IMG/VR virus record: IMGVR_UViG_3300042935_001072
Coordinates: 1 to 27,909 of that record
DNA from: a virus
Length of the DNA stretch: 27,909 nucleotides
Strand: one strand, 5' to 3'
Shown: in pieces, positions 20,964 to 27,909 of the stretch
How the letters are laid out: each line of letters opens with the position of its first letter
Numbering within the stretch: the first letter of the stretch is position 1
The notes under the pieces: generated by a model
What the model was told of the DNA's origin: nothing
Databases searched by the model: none
What the model saw: the letters and a program-made list of their open reading frames with translations, nothing else
Translations under genes and position numbers: made by a program

Positions 20964-21191
20964 TTATGATAGTTCGGCAATTTTTGCTTCTGCACGTGCA
21001 ATGTTGGTCAATAACGACCTTACTCGTGCTTCATTACCTGTTGGCGGTTCTTCAGGTACCCAGGTTGCTAAGTCAAATTCGTCGGGGTCAATCCCTAGTC
21101 CTACAAGGAGGCCGTACACTTCATTAAGCATATGCCTCTTCGTCTCCCTGAGTGAGTTAAGTTTTTGTTCTGCAGTTAAGTTGAATTCCAT
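20964..21191 (-). CDS. Small helical hypothetical protein
   Basis: A 75-aa acidic protein with CGGAG five bases before ATG 21191. It has two predicted helices (TAEQKLNSLRETKRHMLNEV and ARVRSLLTNIARAEAKIAEL) around a loop GLGIDPDEFDLATWVPEEPP. The helices could form an antiparallel coiled coil, as in small chaperones or capping proteins of phage fibres. It lies between the large adhesin gene and the modification cassette, in the same direction, and could serve either. Similar short proteins occur in cyanophage tail regions, but I cannot name one. Confidence 0.5.
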   Translation of the reverse strand: MEFNLTAEQKLNSLRETKRHMLNEVYGLLVGLGIDPDEFDLATWVPEEPPTGNEARVRSLLTNIARAEAKIAELS

Positions 21192-21206
21192 GATTTCTCC
21201 GTTTTG

Positions 21207-23453
21207 TTAAGCGTTAAGAAGGATATAAGTAGTTCCAGAAGAAGCCGTATAAACATCGGATACTGCTGTAGTGCCAGAACGCACATCGTAGGACAATCCA
21301 GACGGTGTAGTTTCTGTCAAGATAAGAATAGCACCACCGCCACCTGCTCCGCCTCTTACTCCACTTGCGCCTGTAACTGAAGGTGAACCCGCTCCACCTG
21401 CTCCGCCGTTTCCTCCGGCTCCACCAATGCCACCTGCTACGCCAGCGCCTCCAGCACCTCCGGTACCTCCAGTACCGCCTCCGCCTCCTGCGCCTCCATG
21501 ACCGCCTGCGCCACCTGCTCCCCCAGCGCCTCCAAGACCTCCTGCGCCACCTGCGCCACCTGCGCCACCTGCGCCACCTGCGCCTCCGGCCCCCCCAGCG
21601 CCTCCTGCGCCTCCGGCTCCGCCTGCTCCACCAACGTAATGAACGGTTGGATTGGCGTGGTGATGAGCATGAGAGGGCACGTGCTGTTGATGATGTGGAT
21701 GTGTAGTGTGATGAGGATGAGTGTGGTGATGTCCACCATTAACATGATGGTGACCACCGGGCGTAGTGTGGTGACCGCCATTAACAGTATGTCCAGCATA
21801 ATAACCAGACTTAGCGTTGTGTGAATCACAACAATGATGGTGTGGGTTTACGTGGTGATGAGGATGAGTGTGATGATGAGGGTTCACATGATGATGCCCA
21901 CCAGGGGTATGATGGTGGCCATTAGGGGAGTGATGTGGAGTTGAATGGTGAGTTTGGCCAGCCGAATGCGGAGTAACCGTGTAGTCGGGCGCTTTAGTTC
22001 CGGCGGCACCCGTAACTCCAGTAGCACCCGTCGTTCCTGTGGCTCCCGTCGTTCCTGTGGCTCCAGTTGTTCCCGTGGCTCCAGTGGTTCCTGTGGCCCC
22101 AGTGGTTCCTGTGGCTCCAGTTGTTCCTGAAACTCCTGAAACCCCCGAAATGCCACTAACTCCAGCAGCGCCCGTTGTTCCGCTTACACCGCTTACACCA
22201 GAAACTCCCGAAACTCCGGAAACCCCAGATGCACCAGATGCACCAGTGAGACCTGTTGCGCCGACAGCACCAACCATTCCAAGAGACATTACTGTTCCGG
22301 TACCTATGATTGTCTTGGCAATGATGGCAACTACTGGTCCACCCGAACCGCCCGTTCCTCCTGAGCCGCCCGCTCCAGCAATTCCTGTTGCACCGGTTGC
22401 TCCACTTGCGCCGCTTGCTCCGCTTGCACCGCTTGCACTAGTTCCGCCTCTTGCTCCGCTTGCTCCGCTTGCACCGCTTGCACCTGTTGCGCCACTTGCC
22501 CCACTTGCACCAGTTCCGCCTCTTGCACCAGATGCACCACTTGCACCAGTTCCACCTCGGGCACCACTTGCCCCACTTGCACCAGTTCCGCCTCTTGCAC
22601 CAGATGCACCACTTGCTCCCGAATAACCCCTACCGCCAGCAGCGCCTACTGTTCCACCGTCAGTAGGGTGGCCTCCCGCCGTTCCTGTGGCACCTACTGA
22701 CCCCACTGGACCCAATAGTCCTGTTGCACCTGCTGACCCCGTTGCGCCTAAAAGTCCTGTTGCACCTGCAAGTCCTGTTGCACCAGCAAGTCCTGTTGCG
22801 CCTGCGGCCCCCGCCGAACCAGCAAGTCCTGTTGCACCTGCAAGTCCTGTTGCACCAGCAAGTCCTGTTGCACCTGCAACTCCTGTTGCGCCTGCAAAAC
22901 CTGTTGCTCCACTAATGCCAGACCACGGTGCGGTTGGAACTGGAGTTGTTGCGCCCGTAGCGCCAATCGTTCCCTTGGAACCTCCTGCTAATGGGGTGGG
23001 TGTGGGGCCGTAGACAGCATCAATAATTGCGCCACCAAGCATTGAAGTAACACTTTTAAGAAGATATGTAGGAAGAGCACTGACGTTTGGGTCGGTGTTT
23101 CCTCCGCCTTGTCCACCTAGTCGGTAAGTAATGGCACCAGAAGTGTGACCAGACAATGTTCCAGAAGACACAGCAGAGGCTGAACTAACAATTGTTCCAT
23201 TACTAGAACCAGCAGTGTTACCAGTGACATCACCAATACCAACAACACCATTAATAGTTGCAGTACCTTTAACAAATATTTTAAAACCTGCGGTAAGAAG
23301 AATGTTTCCCAAAGGAACAGTTAGTGTGTTGTAGTGCATATCCCTTGTAAGGGTTACGGTTCCACTGATGGTTACGTCGCCATCTGCGCCATTTCCGTAA
23401 ACAGCGTCATTTCCTGAACGAACAACGCTTGTTTCAATTCTTGAAATTGCCAT
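21207..23453 (-). CDS. Giant composite tail adhesin: collagen-like, His-rich and poly-GGA domains
   Basis: A 748-aa protein. Residues 1-150 form a beta domain (YGNGADGDVTISGTVTLTRD, FKIFVKGTATING) shared with the next gene upstream. Residues about 177-480 hold Gly-X-Y triplets in several styles ([30 protein letters not shown]), broken by a beta segment near 370-395. Residues about 490-605 are a histidine-rich block with some 43 His, many as HHH or HTHPHHH, plus CC. Residues about 605-700 are nearly pure GGA/AGG repeats, then a C-terminal strand set (GGAILILTE to TYILLNA). Poly-glycine repeats recall the polyglycine-II receptor-binding head of phage S16 gp38; clustered His recall the H-x-H iron sites of T4 gp37. 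It is likely a receptor-binding fibre, with metal binding inferred. Confidence 0.7.
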   Translation of the reverse strand: MAISRIETSVVRSGNDAVYGNGADGDVTISGTVTLTRDMHYNTLTVPLGNILLTAGFKIFVKGTATINGVVGIGDVTGNTAGSSNGTIVSSASAVSSGTLSGHTSGAITYRLGGQGGGNTDPNVSALPTYLLKSVTSMLGGAIIDAVYGPTPTPLAGGSKGTIGATGATTPVPTAPWSGISGATGFAGATGVAGATGLAGATGLAGATGLAGSAGAAGATGLAGATGLAGATGLLGATGSAGATGLLGPVGSVGATGTAGGHPTDGGTVGAAGGRGYSGASGASGARGGTGASGASGARGGTGASGASGARGGTGASGASGATGASGASGASGARGGTSASGASGASGASGATGATGIAGAGGSGGTGGSGGPVVAIIAKTIIGTGTVMSLGMVGAVGATGLTGASGASGVSGVSGVSGVSGVSGTTGAAGVSGISGVSGVSGTTGATGTTGATGTTGATGTTGATGTTGATGTTGATGVTGAAGTKAPDYTVTPHSAGQTHHSTPHHSPNGHHHTPGGHHHVNPHHHTHPHHHVNPHHHCCDSHNAKSGYYAGHTVNGGHHTTPGGHHHVNGGHHHTHPHHTTHPHHQQHVPSHAHHHANPTVHYVGGAGGAGGAGGAGGAGGAGGAGGAGGAGGAGGLGGAGGAGGAGGHGGAGGGGGTGGTGGAGGAGVAGGIGGAGGNGGAGGAGSPSVTGASGVRGGAGGGGAILILTETTPSGLSYDVRSGTTAVSDVYTASSGTTYILLNA
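21320..21640 (-). repeat. Gly-Gly-Ala coding tandem repeats
   Basis: The C-terminal third of the composite adhesin is encoded by tandem 9-base units, for example the plus-strand string GCCACCTGC repeated perfectly five times around 21545-21590. It translates on the minus strand as (GGA)n with few interruptions. This is a recombination-prone, low-complexity stretch and explains the many open frames seen in other directions. Confidence 0.8.
21640..21980 (-). repeat. Histidine-rich coding repeats
   Basis: The minus strand encodes a repeat of the type (N/G/P)-HHH-(T/V)-(P/N)-x with about 43 His in about 115 residues. Units such as GGHHHVNPHHHTHPHHH recur, with a central CCDSHN break. On the plus strand it reads as GATGATG/GTGGTGA-rich DNA with no other clear function. 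Confidence 0.75.
22492..22616 (-). repeat. Exact 53-base direct repeat, 72-base period, in the GAS collagen block
   Basis: Bases 22492-22544 and 22564-22616 are identical over 53 bases and lie 72 bases (24 codons, eight triplets) apart, in frame. Sequence identity at this level inside an already repetitive block indicates recent duplication. Confidence 0.85.
22752..22871 (-). repeat. Exact 48-base direct repeat, 72-base period, in the GLAGAT collagen block
   Basis: Bases 22752-22799 and 22824-22871 are identical over 48 bases, again 72 bases apart. The 18-base subunit AGTCCTGTTGCACCTGCA (plus-strand view) repeats through the block. Confidence 0.85.
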
Positions 23454-23455
23454 AG

Positions 23456-24220
23456 TTAGACCTGCTGAATGTAATTTACAGTTCCAGCGTTTGCTCCGGT
23501 TACATCTGTTGAGATAGTACCAGGGAGTGCGCTTGCGGAAGAGACTATGAGTATGACGCCACCACCAGCGGGTGCAGTTGCTGGTGCTTGAATATATCCA
23601 GTTCCAGATGATGGACCGCTGATGTAACGAGCAGCAAGGATGACAACTCCGCCACCTGCCTGTCCAGTACTACCAGCGCCTCCACGAAGGAACATAGGTC
23701 CTCCTGTTGCCGTTATGGTGTATCCAGTGATTGCCTGCATTGGTTGTTTGAAGTAACCAAGTCCACCCATTGTTGCATGAGGCGCAGTGGCTGTATAGGT
23801 TGCAGTTGCGTTACCGCCAAGACTGTGTGTCACTGACGTAGTTGCTGCTCCACCTTGCATGATTGAACCCAAAGATGCGTATCCAGTCGTAAAGCCAACA
23901 ATAGAACTTGTACCAAAACGTAAGGTTCCCTTAACAAAGATTCTGTAACCGTTAGGGGCCAGACGAACGCTGTTGCCCAATGTCAAATCGTTAAAATACA
24001 TATCTCGCGTCATGGAGTAAACGCTCGCAGATGGAACCATGCTTAAGACTGTTGTTGTTCCGTCTAAGGTGGCATCACCGTCAGCACCTGTTCCGTAGAT
24101 GGAGTCAACGCTTTCGTTGAAGTAAGCGTTCCATACATAACCGTCCCATTGCCAACTCTTAGGGCCAATAGTAAAAATCTGATATTGATACGGAGAAGCA
24201 GGAAAAGTAATCGCTGACAT
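23456..24220 (-). CDS. Tail fibre protein with GADGD beta domain
   Basis: A 254-aa protein beginning SAITFPASPYQYQIFTIGPK and SWQWDGYVWNAYF, a common fibre attachment start, then YGTGADGDATLDGTTTV, MTRDMYFNDLTLGNSVRLAP and YRIFVKGTLRFG, a beta domain widespread in phage tail proteins. The end (GGGVVILAARYISGPSSG, GGGVILIVSS, VNYIQQV) has the same layout as the end of the 748-aa adhesin. The two genes thus seem to be paralogues; the adhesin has a roughly 500-residue repetitive insertion between shared ends. ATG 24220 overlaps the stop of the upstream collagen-like gene (TAATG). Confidence 0.75.
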   Translation of the reverse strand: MSAITFPASPYQYQIFTIGPKSWQWDGYVWNAYFNESVDSIYGTGADGDATLDGTTTVLSMVPSASVYSMTRDMYFNDLTLGNSVRLAPNGYRIFVKGTLRFGTSSIVGFTTGYASLGSIMQGGAATTSVTHSLGGNATATYTATAPHATMGGLGYFKQPMQAITGYTITATGGPMFLRGGAGSTGQAGGGVVILAARYISGPSSGTGYIQAPATAPAGGGVILIVSSASALPGTISTDVTGANAGTVNYIQQV

Positions 24221-26004
24221 TAAACACCACCAATATCTTCAACCAGTAAATACGCAGGTTCTGTTGCTGACGCTTTCCATGTTGTGTTTGTGGCTGCATT
24301 GGACACCACACGAGCAAATACAGTTTGCGTACCTGCTGCAAAAGTTGTAACACAACTACAAACGCTGCCCTGTTGAAGGCTTGCGGAAGGGTAATAAATT
24401 AATGTATTTGCAATAATTGTTCCGCTAGTAGTAGCGGTTCTTAGGTAATGGTTGTTTACTGACGCATTTACGCCGTTATCTACTTTTCCCTCTACCCATG
24501 TTATTTTGTAGTAACGATTTGCAACCGCAGTCCATGTGACGCTAGCCCGTGTTACTTCAGTACTGCCATTACTTGTTATGTTGCTTGTAATGTTGGCTAA
24601 AGCCACAACACCTCGTGGTGCCTTGGTTAGCGCAGAAACAACCTCAACCCACGCTGAGCCACTGTATAAATAGAGAAGGTCTGTGTCAGTCTCATAAATC
24701 GTCTGACCTTCCCACGGTGCAGATGGACGAGTAGACGAAGTAACTGGTAGTGGCGACATTGCACCGCCACCTAGTTCAACCCAAGCAGAGTTGTAGTAGA
24801 TGTACGAAGAACCGGTAGTTGTGTCAAACCAAACTTGACCAGCAGTTGGTGATACTGGTGCAGTTGCAGAACTTGTAATTCCTATAGGTCCTGTTGGTCC
24901 TGTTACGCCCGTTGGTCCTGTTGGTCCTGTTGGACCAGTCGCACCTGTCGTGCCACTCACGCCCGAAACACCGCTAACACCAGATACTCCAGAGACTCCT
25001 GAGACTCCTGAAATTCCGCTAACACCGCTTACGCCCGATACGCCTTGAGGACCTGTCGGACCCACTGGTCCGATACCGCCGGTTTCTGCGAACTCAATTA
25101 GGTCTGTGCCGATTTTAATAGCACCGCCAGCAGCAGTTCCGTAATTCGTTTGAATGAACGTTTGACCTGCATGGTCACCTTGAGCAACAAGAGTAAAGTC
25201 TCCGTTTTCAACTTCGCCAGCAATACTGTTATCAAAGTCAGTTGCGCGAGTGAACTTAAATTTAGAACCCGCCGAACCGAGACTGGTTACGGTGTAAATA
25301 CCGTTTTCAACTTTATTTGTTCTTCCCGAAAAAAGAACACGGTCACCAACAATGATTGTTGCTCCGCCGACTGTAGAAATAGCACCATTAGCATTTGCTT
25401 CAATGTAGGCACCAATACCAAAGCCTTCACTTGCATCTGCAGTTCCAGCAAAGTAAGTACTTGCGTCTTGCGTGTCTTGAACTGTTACGACAGATGCGTG
25501 AGCGTTTTGTGCTCCAGGAACACCAGAAACTCCGCTTACGCCCGATACGCCACTAACTCCAGAGACACCAGAAACACCCGACACCCCTGAAACTCCAGAA
25601 ACGCCCGTTGCTCCGATTACTCCACTGACACCCGATACTCCAGAAACGCCCGAAACACCAGATACTCCGGAAACTCCAGAAACGCCTTGAATTCCCGTAG
25701 GACCAGTCGCTCCCGTTGCACCTATGACACCACTTACACCACTGACTCCGCTTACACCTTGTGGACCAGTAGCACCAATAACACCGCTGACGCCAGAAAC
25801 TCCAGAAACTCCACTGACTCCGGAAACACCACTGACACCTTGAGGTCCAGAACTGTAGGCAAGAGAAGTCCAAGCAGTTGTACCGGTACCTACCTTGAAT
25901 TTACCTGTATCGGTTTCTGCGCCGAGTTCACCTACAGCAAGCGTTGGGTTTGCAGCCGTCCACTCTGCGGCGGTGCCACGTCTAAATTGAATCTGAATAG
26001 CCAT
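24220..26004 (-). CDS. Collagen-like tail fibre with inserted globular domains
   Basis: I start this 594-aa protein at ATG 26004 with GGAGGT upstream and a TGATG overlap; one codon earlier is a TTG. The N-terminus ([38 protein letters not shown]) is the standard phage hook for such fibres. It then has Gly-X-Y block 1 (about 56-168, mostly GVS), a globular domain (about 170-310, [20 protein letters not shown] and [20 protein letters not shown]), block 2 (about 312-375, ending [13 protein letters not shown]), then beta segments ([40 protein letters not shown]) and a final head ([20 protein letters not shown]). It is probably a trimeric rod with two collagen shafts and a receptor-binding or capping head. 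Confidence 0.8.
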   Translation of the reverse strand: MAIQIQFRRGTAAEWTAANPTLAVGELGAETDTGKFKVGTGTTAWTSLAYSSGPQGVSGVSGVSGVSGVSGVSGVIGATGPQGVSGVSGVSGVIGATGATGPTGIQGVSGVSGVSGVSGVSGVSGVSGVIGATGVSGVSGVSGVSGVSGVSGVSGVSGVSGVPGAQNAHASVVTVQDTQDASTYFAGTADASEGFGIGAYIEANANGAISTVGGATIIVGDRVLFSGRTNKVENGIYTVTSLGSAGSKFKFTRATDFDNSIAGEVENGDFTLVAQGDHAGQTFIQTNYGTAAGGAIKIGTDLIEFAETGGIGPVGPTGPQGVSGVSGVSGISGVSGVSGVSGVSGVSGVSGTTGATGPTGPTGPTGVTGPTGPIGITSSATAPVSPTAGQVWFDTTTGSSYIYYNSAWVELGGGAMSPLPVTSSTRPSAPWEGQTIYETDTDLLYLYSGSAWVEVVSALTKAPRGVVALANITSNITSNGSTEVTRASVTWTAVANRYYKITWVEGKVDNGVNASVNNHYLRTATTSGTIIANTLIYYPSASLQQGSVCSCVTTFAAGTQTVFARVVSNAATNTTWKASATEPAYLLVEDIGGV

Positions 26005-26234
26005 CAAACACCTCCTGAATCAAGCGAAGTAATGCCACCGTAATTGGTGGACGGGAAGCCCCCATCAATATTAGCAATAGAAACCCCTGTTGGACCTATA
26101 GGACCAGACGGACCTACCGCGGTTTGGGCTTGCAGGTTCCATGCACCAACCGTTGTTGAATAAACCCATGTTTTATCGCCATTGGTGAATACTTGCCCGT
26201 TCGTCGGGGATGTAGGAAAGTCTATTGTAGGCAT
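26004..26234 (-). CDS. Short fibre N-terminal-like protein with two collagen triplets
   Basis: A 76-aa protein: MPTIDFPTSPTNGQVFTNGD then KTWVYSTTVGAWNLQ, the same attachment domain as in the collagen-like fibre at 14524-15318, followed by only GPSGPIGPTG and a short tail. It could be a stunted paralogue of a collagen-like fibre or a cap for it. TAATG and TGATG junctions couple it on both sides. Confidence 0.65.
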   Translation of the reverse strand: MPTIDFPTSPTNGQVFTNGDKTWVYSTTVGAWNLQAQTAVGPSGPIGPTGVSIANIDGGFPSTNYGGITSLDSGGV

Positions 26235-26386
26235 TATTCAGGGTTCCATTCTTCAGTGGTGTTACCTTCAGCAACCCACGCAAGATACGCCTCGTGTAGA
26301 GGGTTTCCATCGGGGATAACAATTCCTGAGTCATAGTAAACAACTCCGTTGTCATCTATCTGAAAATTATAATGACTTAGTTCCAT
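26234..26386 (-). CDS. Small hypothetical protein (50 aa)
   Basis: A short frame between two tail genes. ATG 26386 overlaps the stop of the large upstream tail gene (TGATG), GGAG lies five bases upstream, and its stop overlaps the next start (TAATG). The acidic product has MELSHYNFQIDDNGVVYYDS and HEAYLAWVAEGNTTEEW. Small acidic proteins of this kind (with I-x-D-N-G-x-x-Y-x-D and AYLAWVAEGNT) are frequent in phage tail regions and are thought to be fibre-assembly partners. The overlap pattern makes it more credible than the longer frame on the same strand at 26173-26355. Confidence 0.65.
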   Translation of the reverse strand: MELSHYNFQIDDNGVVYYDSGIVIPDGNPLHEAYLAWVAEGNTTEEWNPE

Positions 26387-27909
26387 CACAACTCCGCACT
26401 TACCCATACTGCTGTATTCAAAATACCCATTGTGTAACCCACTGGCAACTGATTACCAGTATTGTTATCAGACGAGTATGCCAATGTTTTAAAACCTACA
26501 GTGGTAGTTGACTGTCCTGATTGGTAAACCAGCACTCTGGAAATATTAGAACCTGCACTGTATTGATAGAAATCAAACGAGTGACTACCGCTTCCTGCTG
26601 AAGTATAAGCAGTTGGGTCTACTCTCATTGTTACTGGAAAAGAATGACTTATCAGAAGATTCCCACCACTTAAACCGACATTCCAATATTGATTAACTGC
26701 TTTTATGTTTCCTGCTGGGATTACATGAAAATACCGTTGGCATAGGGCTAGTTCTACACCGTATGGTCGTTGTTCAAATGGGGTTGGCTGTGTGTTTGCT
26801 TCTAGCTGTACACCAGTCAAATAAAAAGTTGCACCGTTGGTACTAATCCAGTTAACACCGCCAGAAGTTTTAGGCGTAAAAGAAGTTTTCCAAGAATTAA
26901 CAGCACCGACAGCATCTGCCCCTGAGCCTAAATCAAACCAAAGACTTAAACTTTCAGTGTTGTTGGTGCTCCATGAACCACTTGTTTCTCCAGGGATTGT
27001 TATAATTTCTTTTTCCCAAGTGTTGGCAGTCGTAATAGTGTAAGTAGCGGTATACATTCTTGAAGAGGCAGGGTTCTTGATGGATACTGTATATGTCCCA
27101 GCAATACTTGAGCGAACCCAGAAAGAAAGAGTTACCGTTTTTGCACTAGCAGTCCCCCATCCCAAATAAGCGGTGTTTAAACCTTCCATAAAGTGACGTA
27201 AACCGTAGTAGGCATCACTGCTAGGGGTGGTTGCTGCTAAAGATGTTAGTAAAGTTGAATATGCAAATTCACCTGGTGCAACTGTTGATTGAATCATGCT
27301 TAATTTAGCATTAAGTGAACTGTATGTTGCCCAACGGTCCAATCCAAACACGTTATTAGCAAAACCACTGTTGACGGCAGTGGTGCCTCGTTGAGAAATG
27401 CGCATATCGCCGTTAATGATTAAGTTGCGGAAACCAGACACTTGACTTGTTGGTTCAAAAGTATCTGTCGCATCGTTGTAGGCAAGAACTTGACCAGCGG
27501 TTGCACCAAATGGTCTTATACTTACGCTTTCATTGGTAACGTAATTAGCCCACTCTACTCCATCGTAGTTTAATTCAAAAAAGTTATCAGCATCTAGGCT
27601 GTTGACATAGCCATAGGTTAGTTCCGCGTTTGAACCAGCCCCATTGTTTACCCCAACACCATTTGTGTCAAATGAACCAAAGCGCCCATCCGTTGGATGA
27701 AAAATCAGAGAACTAGGACTCAAGTCCACATAGTCACTAACACCTGCTTCACCTAAGCGAAGGTACTGGTTAAATGGTCCAGACTGCCAGTTGGTGCCAT
27801 CCCAAATGAGTGGTTGATTTTGCACTGGAGTAGCAGCAGATACATCACTAAGGTCGTCTATCGGACCGTTGGGTCCAGTAGCACCAGTTGTGCCACTAAC
27901 GCCAGAAAC
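26386..27909 (-). CDS. Collagen-like tail protein with C-terminal carbohydrate-binding-type domain (5' end beyond window)
   Basis: The frame is open to the right edge: upstream of an internal GTG at 27825 it continues [20 protein letters not shown] and SDVSAATPVQ, so the protein is a collagen-like fibre whose N-terminus lies outside. The visible 507 residues end the collagen part with DLSDVSAATPVQNQPLIWDG, go through a beta segment, then FRNLIINGDMRISQRGTTAV and a jelly-roll-like domain that closes with TPFEQRPYGVELALCQRYF. The I-I-N-G-D-M-R-I-x-Q-R-G-T and P-F-E-x-R-P-Y-G-x-E-L-A-L-C-Q-R-Y pair is a widely distributed phage tail domain, likely to bind carbohydrate. Confidence 0.8.
   Translation of the reverse strand, partial: VSGVSGTTGATGPNGPIDDLSDVSAATPVQNQPLIWDGTNWQSGPFNQYLRLGEAGVSDYVDLSPSSLIFHPTDGRFGSFDTNGVGVNNGAGSNAELTYGYVNSLDADNFFELNYDGVEWANYVTNESVSIRPFGATAGQVLAYNDATDTFEPTSQVSGFRNLIINGDMRISQRGTTAVNSGFANNVFGLDRWATYSSLNAKLSMIQSTVAPGEFAYSTLLTSLAATTPSSDAYYGLRHFMEGLNTAYLGWGTASAKTVTLSFWVRSSIAGTYTVSIKNPASSRMYTATYTITTANTWEKEIITIPGETSGSWSTNNTESLSLWFDLGSGADAVGAVNSWKTSFTPKTSGGVNWISTNGATFYLTGVQLEANTQPTPFEQRPYGVELALCQRYFHVIPAGNIKAVNQYWNVGLSGGNLLISHSFPVTMRVDPTAYTSAGSGSHSFDFYQYSAGSNISRVLVYQSGQSTTTVGFKTLAYSSDNNTGNQLPVGYTMGILNTAVWVSAEL

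Noticed and set aside
22020-22900. CRISPR-like array
   Set aside because: The 18-base repeating units have no unique spacers; they are in-frame coding repeats for Gly-X-Y triplets.
21383-23013. Several plus- and minus-strand frames of 60-195 residues in the collagen, His and GGA regions
   Set aside because: They are low-complexity shadows (poly Pro-Leu-Ala-Pro, poly Leu-Arg-His) of the 748-aa adhesin gene and have no ribosome sites or domains.
26173-26355. 60-residue minus-strand frame
   Set aside because: It overlaps two frames with better evidence; the 50-aa frame at 26234-26386 has a GGAG site and one-base overlaps on both sides.

Overview
This window looks like part of the genome of a tailed phage (or a prophage) of an actinobacterium, most likely a freshwater or marine planktonic lineage. 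The reasons are a WhiB-family iron-sulfur regulator, a proteasome-beta-like hydrolase, a DUF2746-like membrane protein beside an M15-type endolysin, and a long run of collagen-like and fibronectin-III tail proteins. Composition is moderate in GC. The host cannot be fixed from the sequence, and no head, portal, terminase or polymerase gene is present. I see no tRNA, rRNA, CRISPR array, integrase, transposase or insertion sequence.

Layout. (1) 26-1331, plus strand: a tight operon of five small genes joined by GTGA or similar overlaps: a 35-aa peptide, a probable G40P-type helicase loader, a four-cysteine protein and two ribbon-helix-helix proteins. (2) 1341-4112, minus strand: WhiB, a proteasome-beta-like Ntn hydrolase with a good promoter, a small membrane protein, a metallophosphoesterase and a small putative DNA-binding protein. 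(3) 4199-4977, plus strand: two winged-helix-like proteins. (4) 4967-9406, minus strand: lysis region with a holin-like protein, a zinc-ribbon protein, a DUF2746-like protein, the endolysin, a 55-aa membrane protein, a 704-aa secreted repeat protein, a Cys-rich small protein and a 67-aa protein. (5) 9203-15318, minus strand: two copies of a three-gene receptor-binding cassette (fibre protein, triple FnIII plus Cys-rich protein, 67-aa protein), separated by a glycosyltransferase. (6) 15343-20953, minus strand: a translationally coupled modification cassette with an FkbM methyltransferase, a membrane protein, two 2OG-Fe(II) oxygenases, an unknown protein, a flavin-dependent halogenase and a second unknown protein. 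(7) 20964-27909, minus strand: a small helical protein, then a series of collagen-like and adhesin-like tail proteins, the last one running off the right edge.

How it may work together. The cassette in (6) sits between two blocks of tail-fibre genes and reads in the same direction with almost no gaps. A halogenase, two oxygenases, a methyltransferase and a nearby glycosyltransferase embedded in fibre genes suggest chemical decoration of virion fibres or of a host surface or small-molecule target. The enzymes are seen; the substrate is inference. The fibre proteins themselves are unusual: one combines collagen-like triplets, a roughly 110-residue histidine-rich block and a poly-Gly-Gly-Ala domain.

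No stretch over 300 bases lacks a gene. The largest gaps are 1674-1760, 4113-4198, 5285-5357 and 11749-11823, all under 90 bases. Three real features were recovered that are too short for, or were cut by, simple ORF calling: the 35-aa gene at 26-133, the 55-aa gene at 6629-6796 and the 50-aa gene at 26234-26386. The tail protein at the right edge is open to the window end.
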